Origin: DATMER01 sp031390755
GTDB taxonomy: Bacteria; Acidobacteriota; Thermoanaerobaculia; Multivoradales; UBA5704
DNA: 64,000 nucleotides
Direction of reading: 5' to 3'
NCBI GenBank assembly: GCA_031390755.1
Contig: JANMTS010000074.1
Span: forward strand, 133,941 to 197,940
The first letter of the stretch is position 1, and each line of letters opens with the position of its first letter. Shown here one piece after another: positions 16,652 to 25,591 of the stretch. The notes under the pieces are model-generated. The model had not been told where the DNA came from. It searched no databases and saw only the letters and a program-made list of their open reading frames with translations. Both the position numbers and the translations under genes were made by a program.

Positions 16652-17050
16652 ATGGACAACGTACAGCCGATTCAGCCGGAAACGGCTTCCCCGATCACCG
16701 CGTCGGCAGCGACATCGGAGACCCCGGTGATGCTGACGCCCAAGGCGATCGAGATGGTGAAGATGACCCGCGAGCAGGAGGGCATCGACGCCTCCCACGG
16801 CCTCCGCATCGCCGTGCGCGGCGGCGGATGCAGCGGGTTCGAATACGCCCTCGACTTCGAGAAGGAGCCGCGGGAGAACGACTGGGTCTACGAGCAGGGC
16901 GAGCTGTCCGTCTTTGTGGACGCGGTCAGCGCGCGCTACCTCGAAGGCACGACGATCGACTACGTCATGGGCATGGCCGGCGCCGGGTTCAAGTTCAACA
17001 ACCCGAAGGCCGCCGGCACCTGCGGCTGCGGCTCGTCGTTCACGGTCTGA
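16652..17050 (+). CDS. A-type iron-sulfur carrier protein (IscA/ErpA/HesB-like)
   Basis: A 132-residue protein with a strong ribosome site (GGGGAGGAGG) before ATG 16652. After a roughly 30-residue extension, the A-type fold carries the three conserved cysteines in GGGCSGFEYAL and TCGCGSSF. It should bind or deliver Fe-S clusters to target proteins. The convergent YgfZ-like gene, also tied to Fe-S proteins, lies just downstream. Confidence 0.92.
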   Translation: MDNVQPIQPETASPITASAATSETPVMLTPKAIEMVKMTREQEGIDASHGLRIAVRGGGCSGFEYALDFEKEPRENDWVYEQGELSVFVDAVSARYLEGTTIDYVMGMAGAGFKFNNPKAAGTCGCGSSFTV

Positions 17051-17070
17051 GCCTCACCCCAAGCCCGGCC

Positions 17071-18030
17071 CTAATCTAATTGCCAATCGAGGGCGGGAAC
17101 CACGGTCACCTCCGCGGTTCCACCGCCCTCGACCTCCACGACCGTGCCGGGCTCAGCGGCCCGCTTGTGGAGGATCGCAAGCCCCACCGTCTTGCCCAGG
17201 ACCGGCGATCGGACCACGCTCGTCGCCTTCCCCGCCTCCCTCCCCTCGTAGAGCAGCGATGCGCCCACGGCCGGCTCGCCGTCAAACTCCACTCCCCTGA
17301 GCAGGTTCTGCACTCCGCCCCGGTAGTGGATGCGGGCCACGATCTCCTGTCCCAGGTAGCAACCCTTCGTATAGCTCACCGCCTCCTCGATCCCGGTCTC
17401 CTGCGGAAAGTTCGCGGGGCCGTAGTCCTGTCCGAAGCGGGGAATCCCGGCCTCGACGCGCAGCACCTCCATCGCCTCTTCCCCGACCCGCCGCGCTCCG
17501 GCCGCCGCCAGCGTCTCGATCAGCCCGTCCGCCTCGGCTTCCGGAACCCAGAGCGTCCAGGCCGCGGCCCCGGCGAGCTCCCGCCGCTGAACCAGCACCT
17601 CGGTGCCGTGGATCGAGACCCGTGCATGGCTCCAGCGGGCCGCCAGCTCCGGAACCCCCAGGATCTCCGCCGCGCGGAAGCCGACGGCCGCCAGCAGCCG
17701 CACGCCTTCGAGAGGCCGGATCTCGACCCGGTCCGCGATGACGTACTTGCGCAGGTGGGTGGCGAGGGCCTCTTCCTGTCCAGCTCCGACTTCCAGCCAC
17801 AGCCGGTCGTCCTGCGCCGCCAGGATCGCATCGGACAGAATCCGTCCCTGCGGCGTGGTGAAGAACCCATAGGCACCCGCGCCCGGAGCGAGCCCTTTCA
17901 CGTCGCAGGTCACGTAGGCATGAAGGAAACGGAGTCGGTCGGCACCGGTCAGCTCCAGACCTCCGCGCCAGGAGAGGTCGGCGATGCCGCACCCCAAGGC
18001 CAAGTGGTCGTCTTCAAGAGGAGTCGTCAT
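17071..18030 (-). CDS. YgfZ/GcvT-like folate-binding protein
   Basis: A 319-residue protein of the YgfZ family, related to glycine cleavage T protein. The signature SYTKGCYLGQEIVARIHYRG contains the conserved KGCYxGQE cysteine. The N-terminal GcvT-like half has LTGADRLRFLHAYVTCDV, and a beta-barrel follows near the C-terminus. Known members bind folate and help maintain certain Fe-S enzymes. Its convergent placement next to the IscA-like gene agrees with that role. Confidence 0.88.
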   Translation of the reverse strand: MTTPLEDDHLALGCGIADLSWRGGLELTGADRLRFLHAYVTCDVKGLAPGAGAYGFFTTPQGRILSDAILAAQDDRLWLEVGAGQEEALATHLRKYVIADRVEIRPLEGVRLLAAVGFRAAEILGVPELAARWSHARVSIHGTEVLVQRRELAGAAAWTLWVPEAEADGLIETLAAAGARRVGEEAMEVLRVEAGIPRFGQDYGPANFPQETGIEEAVSYTKGCYLGQEIVARIHYRGGVQNLLRGVEFDGEPAVGASLLYEGREAGKATSVVRSPVLGKTVGLAILHKRAAEPGTVVEVEGGGTAEVTVVPALDWQLD

Positions 18031-18060
18031 CCTGAGAGTCTATACGCCAGGATGCACGGC

Positions 18061-18089
18061 TTGTCCAGGCTGGCGACTCCACATAAACT
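18061..18089 (+). promoter_or_regulatory. Candidate promoter giving a leaderless mRNA for the antitoxin
   Basis: TTGTCC (18061-18066), a 17-base spacer and TAAACT (18084-18089) end six bases before the ATG at 18096. Transcription would begin at or next to the start codon, and no Shine-Dalgarno sequence is visible upstream of it, so a leaderless transcript is likely. Confidence 0.5.
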
Positions 18090-18095
18090 ATCCAC

Positions 18096-18329
18096 ATGAA
18101 AGCCATACAGGTCATGTTGGATGAGGATCTGGTAGCCCGGCTCGACGAGAGCGCGGAGGTACGAGCGGAAGGTCGCTCGGCGGTTCTCCGCCGTGCCGCC
18201 GTCGAGTACCTGGATCGCCGCCGCCGGGAGGCGATCGCGGACCAATACCGAAAAGCCTACTCCGACGCCTCCGGCCTCGGCGAGGAATTTGCCGGGTGGG
18301 AGGACCAGGGCTCGTGGAACGAAGAGTGA
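18096..18329 (+). CDS. MazE/RHH-like antitoxin
   Basis: A 77-residue protein. The first 40 residues (MKAIQVMLDEDLVARLDESA, then RSAVLRRAAVEYLDRRR) fit a ribbon-helix-helix DNA-binding domain, and the acidic tail (EEFAGWEDQGSWNEE) is the toxin-binding part usual in such antitoxins. Its stop overlaps the toxin start by GTGA. By family it should neutralise the toxin and repress the operon. Confidence 0.85.
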   Translation: MKAIQVMLDEDLVARLDESAEVRAEGRSAVLRRAAVEYLDRRRREAIADQYRKAYSDASGLGEEFAGWEDQGSWNEE

Positions 18330-18643
18330 ACCGCGGCGAGATCTGGCTGTTCACCTTCAAGCCTCCCGACAAGCGGCGCCCTGTCCTGGTCCTGACTCGC
18401 CAGGAGGTCATCGGCCTCCTCTCGACCGTCATGGTCGCCCCCATCACCTCGGCCATTCGCGGCGCGCCGAGTGAAGTGCTGGTTGGAGTTGACGAGGGCC
18501 TGAAGGCTCCATCCGCGGTCAATCTCGATCACGTGCAGACGGTCGAGCAGCGGCAACTCTCCCACTACGTGGGAAACCTGGATCGCCACAAGATGAGCGC
18601 CGTCTGCAAGGCGCTGGCGATCGCCACCGGTTGCGCCAGCTGA
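18326..18643 (+). CDS. MazF/PemK-family toxin
   Basis: A 105-residue protein beginning at GTG 18326. VNRGEIWLFTFKPPDKRRP and VLVLTRQEV match the MazF/PemK core, with VMVAPITSAIRG and SAVNLDHVQTV as the further conserved strands. The fold is an mRNA endoribonuclease in characterised members. It is expressed with the upstream antitoxin through a 4-base overlap. Confidence 0.9.
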   Translation: MNRGEIWLFTFKPPDKRRPVLVLTRQEVIGLLSTVMVAPITSAIRGAPSEVLVGVDEGLKAPSAVNLDHVQTVEQRQLSHYVGNLDRHKMSAVCKALAIATGCAS

Positions 18644-18677
18644 GCCTCACTCCGGGCCGAGCGTCTACAACCAATCC

Positions 18678-19544
18678 ATGAGCACAACCGTTCCATTCGC
18701 TCTCGGAACCGCGTTCGGGTCGATCCTGCATGGCCTCGTGGACCTTCCCGAGGAGCCGGGCGAGCGGCCGGCCATCGTCCTCTGCCATGGGTTCAAGGGA
18801 TTCATGGAATGGGGATTCTTCCCGCCGCTCGCGGAGCTGCTGGCGGGCCGCGGTTTCGTCGTGGTCCGTTTCAACGTGGCCGGCACGGGCATGGTTCCCG
18901 GCGAGGACATCGTGAGCGATCCCGAGGCGTTCAAGGCGAACACCCACGGCCGGGAGATGGCGGACCTGTTCGCGATCCTCGAAGCCACGGGCAAGTCGAT
19001 TGCTCCCGGCCGGGTGGACCGCGGCCGGCTCGGGCTCCTCGGACACAGCCGCGGCGGCGGCAACGCCATCCTCGCCGCGGGCCGCGAGCCCTGGCGCGGC
19101 CGGGTGCGCGCCCTCGTCACCTGGTCGTCCGTCGCGACCTTCGACCGCTACTCCCCTGAGCAGAAAGCCGCCTGGCGCGATGCTGGCGGCACTGGCGAGC
19201 TGCCGGTCGTGAACGCCCGCACCGGACAGAAGCTCGCCCTGGGAGTCGACCTCCTGAACGAGATCGAAGCCCGCGAGGATCTGGACGTCCTCGCCGCCGC
19301 CCGGAACGTCCGCGCGCCCTGGCTGATCGTCCATGGCGAGGACGACGAGAGCGTCTCCATCGCGGACGCCGACCGATTGTCCGGGGCGTTTCGCGCATCT
19401 CCAGGCAGCCATGAGCTCGTCCGCATCCCCGGCGCCAACCACACGTTCGGCGCACGCCACCCCTTCGTCGGCCCGACGCCTCACCTCATCCAGGCGATGA
19501 ACGCAACCCAGCGCTGGTTCCGCCGGCATCTGGCGGCCGGCTGA
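18678..19544 (+). CDS. Alpha/beta-hydrolase (dienelactone hydrolase-like)
   Basis: A 288-residue cytoplasmic protein. The oxyanion region is AIVLCHGFKGFMEWG, the nucleophile elbow is LLGHSRGGGN (Ser), the acid is probably in VHGEDDESV, and the histidine in PGANHTFG. This is a complete triad for a hydrolase of esters or similar substrates. There is no signal peptide. The next gene starts 44 bases downstream on the same strand. Confidence 0.85.
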   Translation: MSTTVPFALGTAFGSILHGLVDLPEEPGERPAIVLCHGFKGFMEWGFFPPLAELLAGRGFVVVRFNVAGTGMVPGEDIVSDPEAFKANTHGREMADLFAILEATGKSIAPGRVDRGRLGLLGHSRGGGNAILAAGREPWRGRVRALVTWSSVATFDRYSPEQKAAWRDAGGTGELPVVNARTGQKLALGVDLLNEIEAREDLDVLAAARNVRAPWLIVHGEDDESVSIADADRLSGAFRASPGSHELVRIPGANHTFGARHPFVGPTPHLIQAMNATQRWFRRHLAAG

Positions 19545-19588
19545 GGCGCTTGAGCAGCTCACTCTTCTCTCCAACTGAAAGACAACCC

Positions 19589-22402
19589 ATGCCGCACCTC
19601 CGAATCGCCCTCGCAGTCTCACTCCTCGCCGCGCTGCTCGCCGCCCGCGGCGCCTTCGCCGCCACGCCGGTCCTGGTCAAGGACATCGATCCTCGGCTCG
19701 TCCCCGGGGATCTCCGCGGGTTCGCTCCGAACCAGTTCCATTCCCTGGGCGATCCCGCCGGCGCACCCGGTCTCGTCGTCTACGTGCTCCACAACCAGCT
19801 CGACGACGACCGCGCCGACGAGCTCTGGGCGAGCGACGGGACACCGGGCGGCACCCGGCGGGTGTTCACGGCGAACGGAGATGTCCACGCCATCACCGTG
19901 CTCGGCACGGCCGGCTCCAGGGCGATCTTCAGCGTGAGCCTGTACGTCCAGTCGTGGTCCGAAGCCCGGATGTTCAGCACCGACGGCACGCCGGAAGGGA
20001 CGGTCGAGCTGACCGGTGTCGCGTTGAGCGGGTTCCTCAACGGAATCGCCCGCGCGGGACTGTTCTACTTCACGATCGCCGACCCGGCGACCGGCTCCGA
20101 GCTCTGGCGCACGGACGGCACCCAGGCGGGGACACTGCTGCTGCGCGACATCGCTCCCGGAACCTATAGCAGCAACCCGCGCGCCTTCGTCGCCACCGCC
20201 GACCGTCTCTGGTTCTTCGCCGACGCCCCCGAAGGCACCGGGCTGTGGTCGACGGACGGGTCCCGCGCGGGCACCCGCCGGGCGGTCCTCCTGCCCCCGT
20301 ACGCCTCTCCACTGGAGATGAAGGCCGCGGGATCGCGGATCTTCTTCACCGAGGGCGCCGGCTACTACCACCACAACCTCTGGACGAGCGACGGCACCCA
20401 GGAGGGGACGTTCCCGATCCCGCCCTTCCACCGCCACCACAAGAAGGGTCCGGGTCTCACCAGCTTGCTGAGCCCCCTCGGAGACGAGATGGTCTTCATC
20501 GTGGACGACTCCCGCTCCGAGACGTCACAGCTCTGGATCAGCGACGGCAGCGTGGACGGCACCCGCCTGCTGGCCGATTTCGGCGTCTACCACTCGACGT
20601 CCTGGTCCGCCGTCCTGAAGAACGGCCGGCTCCTCTTCGCCGGACCCGACAGCCGCCCGTGGAGCACCCGCGGCACCCGCGCCAGCACCGGGCCGGTCGC
20701 CTCTTGCCGCACGGAGAGCTGCGTCCGGGTCTACCCGTACTCGCCGCCGGTCGCTCTCGGGGACCTTGCGGTCTTCGCCGACGGCCTGTATGAGCCCTGG
20801 GTCACCGACGGCACGGCCGAGGGAACCCGGATGCTGGCCGACGCCGCCCCGGGCTCCGACGGCTCGTATCCGGTAATCGTGCCCGGCCCTCCCGGCAAGG
20901 CCTTCTTCTTCACCCTGGCCAACGAGCTCTGGATCACGGACGGCACTCCCGAAGGAACCCACGTCTCCAGTGATCGGGTGCTGTACCCCGACTACCCTCC
21001 CGAGACGCCCGCCCTCGCCCTCGTCGGCGAACGCGCGGTGTTTGCGGCCACGACCCCGGAGGGCGTCCGCGAGGTGCGGAGCACCGACGGGGATCCTGGC
21101 AGCACGATCGTCCTGAGCTCGAGCTCGCATGGCGCCGACTCCCTGCCCCAGAGCCTGACGCCGTTCCAGGACGGCATCCTGTTCTACACCTGCATCGAAG
21201 GACTCGCACTCTGGAGGAGTGACGGCACGGCCGAGGGCACCACGCCGCTGGTCAGCTCGCATCGCGCCTCCTGCCCGGGCCAGGATGGGGCGGCCTCCCT
21301 GCTGACGGACGGAAGCGCCGCCTGGTTCCCCTTCCTCTCCCCGGACGAGTACTGGTACGAGCTCTGGCGGACCGACGGCACGCCGGAAGGCACGGAGCCG
21401 GCGGGCGAGGGTACCGAGTCGACATCGCTCGCGGATGCGGCCCTCGATCCGGCGCACGATCGGGTCGTGTTTGCGATGTGGAACTTCGTCGATTTCAACG
21501 CGGTCTCCCTCCAGGCGGTTCCGACCGCGGGCGGCTCCGCCCGTCCGCTGTTCGATCTGCAAGCCAGCCTCATCTCGGATCTGCAGGCATTCGAGGGACA
21601 GCTCTACTTCCAGGCGAACGATCCGGAGGTCTCTTCCTTCTACCTTACCCAGTCGGACGGCACCGCCGCCGGCACCCGGAAGCTGACCCCGACGTCCTCG
21701 AACTATCCGGGACCCATCGATTTCTTCCGGCAGGACGGCAAAGTGCTCTTCCTGAACGTCCAGGGGTACGAACCGGGCCTCTGGAGCACCGACGGCACCG
21801 CCGCAGGAACGCGGCGGGTCTTCCCGACCGCCGGAGAGACGACGCCGAGCGCGATGACGGGGCTCAGGCAGCTCGCCGGCTCGCTGTACTTCATGGCCAA
21901 TCAGGGTCCCTGGTACCCGATCCGGCCCGCCCTGTACCGCTCCGACGGCACCGCCGCGGGAACCGCCGTTCTCCTCGATTTTGGATACATCAACAACGGC
22001 GTTGTTCCCGAGCCTGACTTCACGGCGGCCGGCGGCGTCCTCTTCTTCATCGCGACGGACGAGGACCATGGGCGCGAGCTGTGGCGGACGGACGGAACCA
22101 GACCTGGAACGTTCCGGGTGCGCGACATCCACCCCGGTCCCGATGGCGCCCGGATCCAGGATCTGACCGCGGCCGCCGGCCGGATCTGGTTCGCGGCCGA
22201 CGACGGCGAGCACGGCGTCGAGCTGTGGAGCAGCGACGGGACGGAGGCCGGTACCCGTATGGAGGCCGACCTCGCCGAAGGCCAGACGTCTTCCTTCCCA
22301 GGGGGCATCACGGAGTCGGGCGGCCGCCTGTTCTTCAGCGCCGACGACGGCATCACCGGACGGGAGCTCTGGCTTCTGTCCCTCACCGGATCGGGGAACT
22401 GA
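19589..22402 (+). CDS. Secreted ELWxTDGTxxGT-repeat protein 1
   Basis: A 937-residue protein. ATG at 19589 gives a signal peptide (LRIALAVSLLAALLAARGAF). Nearly the whole mature part is built of repeats of about 45-50 residues, each with a hallmark such as ELWRTDGTQAGTLLL, ELWASDGTPGGTRRV or GLWSTDGTAAGTRRV, preceded by a phrase like LFFxAxD. This is the ELWxTDG repeat of many secreted or surface proteins, predicted to fold as beta-propeller-like blades. No catalytic motif is visible. A close paralogue begins three bases downstream. Confidence 0.88.
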   Translation: MPHLRIALAVSLLAALLAARGAFAATPVLVKDIDPRLVPGDLRGFAPNQFHSLGDPAGAPGLVVYVLHNQLDDDRADELWASDGTPGGTRRVFTANGDVHAITVLGTAGSRAIFSVSLYVQSWSEARMFSTDGTPEGTVELTGVALSGFLNGIARAGLFYFTIADPATGSELWRTDGTQAGTLLLRDIAPGTYSSNPRAFVATADRLWFFADAPEGTGLWSTDGSRAGTRRAVLLPPYASPLEMKAAGSRIFFTEGAGYYHHNLWTSDGTQEGTFPIPPFHRHHKKGPGLTSLLSPLGDEMVFIVDDSRSETSQLWISDGSVDGTRLLADFGVYHSTSWSAVLKNGRLLFAGPDSRPWSTRGTRASTGPVASCRTESCVRVYPYSPPVALGDLAVFADGLYEPWVTDGTAEGTRMLADAAPGSDGSYPVIVPGPPGKAFFFTLANELWITDGTPEGTHVSSDRVLYPDYPPETPALALVGERAVFAATTPEGVREVRSTDGDPGSTIVLSSSSHGADSLPQSLTPFQDGILFYTCIEGLALWRSDGTAEGTTPLVSSHRASCPGQDGAASLLTDGSAAWFPFLSPDEYWYELWRTDGTPEGTEPAGEGTESTSLADAALDPAHDRVVFAMWNFVDFNAVSLQAVPTAGGSARPLFDLQASLISDLQAFEGQLYFQANDPEVSSFYLTQSDGTAAGTRKLTPTSSNYPGPIDFFRQDGKVLFLNVQGYEPGLWSTDGTAAGTRRVFPTAGETTPSAMTGLRQLAGSLYFMANQGPWYPIRPALYRSDGTAAGTAVLLDFGYINNGVVPEPDFTAAGGVLFFIATDEDHGRELWRTDGTRPGTFRVRDIHPGPDGARIQDLTAAAGRIWFAADDGEHGVELWSSDGTEAGTRMEADLAEGQTSSFPGGITESGGRLFFSADDGITGRELWLLSLTGSGN

Positions 22403-22404
22403 CC

Positions 22405-25197
22405 ATGAGGAACCGTGCGCCCCTGCTTTGGGCTGCTCTCCTGCTTCTGACGGCTCTGTCTGTCAGTCCAGCCGTACCGGCCCACGCCGGCCAGGCAGCC
22501 TTGGTCGCGGATCTCGCTCCGGGGCCTTCCGGCGCCGAGAGCGACCCCTTCCTGGCTCCCCGGGAGCTCGTGACCTCCGCCGGCAGAACGTTCTTCTTCA
22601 CCGGCGGCAGGATCACCGGCGAATTCGGCATCACTGAAACCGACCTTTGGGGAACCGACGGGACCGAGAGCGGCACGGAGCTGCTGGCCGTCCTGTGCAC
22701 CCCACCTTCCGGCTGCAGCTTTCCTCCCTCCATCCTCGGCTCCCTCGACGATCGAGGCGTGGTCCTGTTTCAGGTCGATTCCGGCGACGGCACCGGCTCC
22801 GCCCCCCTCTGGCGGACCGACGGCACCCGCTCCGGAACGTACCCGCTCGCCGGCCCTTTTGCCTATCGCACCGACCGTGTGGTCCGCTTCGGCAGGCTGC
22901 ACTACTTCCAGGCCTGCCTTCCGGCAGGACCCTGCTCTCTCTGGCACACGGACGGCACGGCCGCAGGAACGGGTCCGGGACCGGTTCTCAACAACAGTTC
23001 GATCGTGGTCTTCAAAGGCCGGCTGTTCTTCCTGACCAACGGCTCCAGGGCGGCTCTCTGGACCTCCGACGGCACTGCCGAAGGAACCCGGCTCGTCCGC
23101 CGTCTGCCGGATGGAGAGGGGAACCTGCTGACCGTGGCCGGCGGCCATCTCTATTTCGTGGGCGGGCTCAACGGCGAGGAGCTCTGGACGAGCGACGGCA
23201 CGAGGGCGGGCACGCGCTTCGTCCGTATGTTCGGCGAGATGGACGACGACGGCTTCGGCCGCATCGAATCTTTCAAGCCCTGGGGAGAACGCGTCCTGTT
23301 CGTGGGAAGCCCCTCGGGCACCTTCAATCGGAACCTCTGGGTGAGCGACGGCACCCTCCAGGGAACCCGGAAGCTCACCCGATTCCCAAGCCAGGGCCTC
23401 ATCGGCTATGTCTCCGAGAGCCAGAGCCCCATCTTCCGGAACCGGGTCTTCTTCGTCGTCTACACGAACGCCGGCCCTCAGCTCTGGTCCACCCGCGGCA
23501 CCCGGGACACCACCGTTCCCCTCTCCGGCTGCCCGGGAGGCTGCCCCACACTCGACTTCGCCGCTCCCCTGGTTCGCTTCGGTCCGGGGCTGCTCATCCC
23601 GGGGATCGACGGGCTGCGCATCACGGACGGAACGGGGCCGGGCACACGCCGGCTGCACAACGGACCGGTCGACGACATCGTACCGGCCGGGGACCTGGTC
23701 TACTTCGCTTCGGGCTCCAGCCTCTGGCGCACCGACGGGACGCTGGACGGAACCGAGCGGCTCGCCGAGATCCCCACCCGGCCGGACCGCCGGCTCGACC
23801 TCGTCGCCCTGGGCAGCCGCGCGGTCTTCCCCGGCAGCGATCCGGAGCACGGCGCGCAGCCCTGGATCACCGACGGCACTCCGGAAGGAACCCACCTGCT
23901 CGCCAACCTGGGCGGCGGTGGCGGCGCGTCTTCCATGCCGGCCGACCTCACGGCCTTGGGCGCCCGGCTCCTCTTCACCGCCGAGAACGTCGAGAACGCT
24001 GACGAGCGGAGCGTCTGGTCGAGCGACGGCTCCGCCGCCGGCACGCTCGCCCTGGCAGACGCCGATCTCGACTCGCCTCCTCCGGCCGGACTGGTCCGGG
24101 CCGGCGGCCTCGGCTATTTCTCCTTCGACGCAGGCACCCATGCCGAGCTCTGGCGCACCGACGGTTCCCCCGCCGGGACGGTCGCGGTCGCCGAGTTTCC
24201 CGACCGAATCGTCGGCAAGCTCTCGGAGGTCGGCGGACGGCTCGTCGCCCTGGTCTCCTCGACCCTCGGCGAGAGACCGGTCCATTCTCTCTGGACCAGC
24301 GACGGCACTCCGGCCGGCACGCGCAAGATCCTGGACCTGGCCGACGACACGGTGGAGATCGGCTCCTGGATCCCCCTGGGCTCCGAGCTGTTCTTCACCG
24401 CCGCCCGCGAGACCCGGCAGGACATCTACCGCACCGACGGCACGGCCGCCGGAACCCGGGCGATCCTGGAGACCGGCTGCTTCAACTGCACGCTCGGCGA
24501 GGTTCCGATCGAGGCGGTGCGCAAGGCGGACGGCAAGGTGATCCTCTTCGCCCAGGGCGTGGAGGACGGCCGCCGCAACGTCTGGCAGACGGACGGCACG
24601 CCGGAGGGGACGGTCGCCCTCCTTCCGAGCCCTTCCACCGGCGCGAACCGGATCGAGTCCCCCACGGCTCCCGCGGCTTTCGGGAACGACATCGTGTTTT
24701 TCGCCAACAGTTACGAGCTCGAATTCCCCTACTGGGGCCTCTGGCGCCTGCACGGCTCCGACCTGACCCTGCTCAGCCCTGCAGGCAGCACCGGCTACGA
24801 TTGGGTGAACCTGACGCCCCCTCTCGACGACGGGCACGGGCATCTGATCTTCAGCGCCCTGGACCGGGATCACGGCCGGGAGCTCTGGCGGACCGACGGC
24901 ACGCCCGCCGGGACCGTGCTGCTCGCCGACATCCTGCCGGGACCGGTTTCCTCCGATCCGGAAGGATTGACGCGCGCGGGCGGCCACATCGTCTTCAGCG
25001 TCCAGGACGGCATTCACGGCCGGGAGCTCTGGACGACCGACGGCACCGCCTCCGGGACCCGGTTGCTCGAGGACATCGCGCCCGGCGGCGCCTCGTCGTC
25101 ACCCCGGAGCTTCACCGCCGTGGGCGGCAAGCTCTTCTTCACCGCCGACGATGGAACCACAGGCCGGGAGCCGTGGGTCCGGCCACTGGATTTCTGA
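22405..25197 (+). CDS. Secreted ELWxTDGTxxGT-repeat protein 2
   Basis: A 930-residue paralogue of the upstream gene, starting two bases after its stop. The signal peptide is in MRNRAPLLWAALLLLTALSV. About 18 repeats carry TDGTxxGT or SDGTxxGT hallmarks, and the last repeats (GRELWTTDGTASGTRLLEDI) are the best conserved. The two proteins share design and nearly the same length, which indicates a tandem duplication, but most repeats have diverged between them. Both are probably exported; role unknown. Confidence 0.88.
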   Translation: MRNRAPLLWAALLLLTALSVSPAVPAHAGQAALVADLAPGPSGAESDPFLAPRELVTSAGRTFFFTGGRITGEFGITETDLWGTDGTESGTELLAVLCTPPSGCSFPPSILGSLDDRGVVLFQVDSGDGTGSAPLWRTDGTRSGTYPLAGPFAYRTDRVVRFGRLHYFQACLPAGPCSLWHTDGTAAGTGPGPVLNNSSIVVFKGRLFFLTNGSRAALWTSDGTAEGTRLVRRLPDGEGNLLTVAGGHLYFVGGLNGEELWTSDGTRAGTRFVRMFGEMDDDGFGRIESFKPWGERVLFVGSPSGTFNRNLWVSDGTLQGTRKLTRFPSQGLIGYVSESQSPIFRNRVFFVVYTNAGPQLWSTRGTRDTTVPLSGCPGGCPTLDFAAPLVRFGPGLLIPGIDGLRITDGTGPGTRRLHNGPVDDIVPAGDLVYFASGSSLWRTDGTLDGTERLAEIPTRPDRRLDLVALGSRAVFPGSDPEHGAQPWITDGTPEGTHLLANLGGGGGASSMPADLTALGARLLFTAENVENADERSVWSSDGSAAGTLALADADLDSPPPAGLVRAGGLGYFSFDAGTHAELWRTDGSPAGTVAVAEFPDRIVGKLSEVGGRLVALVSSTLGERPVHSLWTSDGTPAGTRKILDLADDTVEIGSWIPLGSELFFTAARETRQDIYRTDGTAAGTRAILETGCFNCTLGEVPIEAVRKADGKVILFAQGVEDGRRNVWQTDGTPEGTVALLPSPSTGANRIESPTAPAAFGNDIVFFANSYELEFPYWGLWRLHGSDLTLLSPAGSTGYDWVNLTPPLDDGHGHLIFSALDRDHGRELWRTDGTPAGTVLLADILPGPVSSDPEGLTRAGGHIVFSVQDGIHGRELWTTDGTASGTRLLEDIAPGGASSSPRSFTAVGGKLFFTADDGTTGREPWVRPLDF

Positions 25198-25235
25198 GGT
25201 ACGATCCGCGCAGCTGATCCGACTCGGGAGACGAC

Positions 25236-25580
25236 ATGGACCCACATTTTGATGGCGTGATCTTCAAGACTCACTCCGGCGAGGTGCGCCGGCGGATGAC
25301 CCGGCCCTTCCCGCCGTTCCGCATCCTCGACGTCCGCCCCCGCGGCGACTGGGAGCGCGGCCACATCCCGGGCTCCGTCTCCGTCGTCCCGGACGGCATC
25401 ACCGGCTTCCCCGAGGGAGCCGACGCCCGCACCGAGTACCTCGTCGTCGGCGCCGAGCCGGAAGACCCGGCCATGCGCACCGCAAGCCTCGCCCTCAGGA
25501 AGCTCGGCGCCCACCGGGTCGTGGAGATGACCGGCGGAATGGCGGAATGGAAGATGGCCGGCGGGCCGGTAGGGACGTAG
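25236..25580 (+). CDS. Rhodanese-like domain protein lacking the catalytic Cys
   Basis: A 114-residue single rhodanese fold: FRILDVRPRGDWERGHIPGS contains the conserved start, and GAHRVVEMTGGMAEWKMAGG the end. At the active-site loop, where active enzymes have Cys-x-x-Gly, the protein reads YLVVGAEPEDPAM, with no cysteine. It is therefore probably not a sulfurtransferase. GGGAGACGAC precedes ATG 25236. Confidence 0.8.
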   Translation: MDPHFDGVIFKTHSGEVRRRMTRPFPPFRILDVRPRGDWERGHIPGSVSVVPDGITGFPEGADARTEYLVVGAEPEDPAMRTASLALRKLGAHRVVEMTGGMAEWKMAGGPVGT

Positions 25581-25591
25581 CTGGAAGAGCA

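Noticed and set aside
15857..16798. Extension of the 220-residue gene upstream through the HAD gene
   Set aside because: It overlaps the whole HAD gene in another frame; the GTGA overlap at 15853-15856 gives a better start.
21901..25017. Minus-strand open frame of about 1040 codons
   Set aside because: It is antisense to the second ELWxTDG-repeat gene and mirrors its repeats; no ribosome site or recognisable domain.
19589..25197. Regular repeats that might suggest a CRISPR array
   Set aside because: Repeats are in frame, diverged and encode ELWxTDGTxxGT motifs. There is no array of identical short repeats with unique spacers, and no cas gene in the window.
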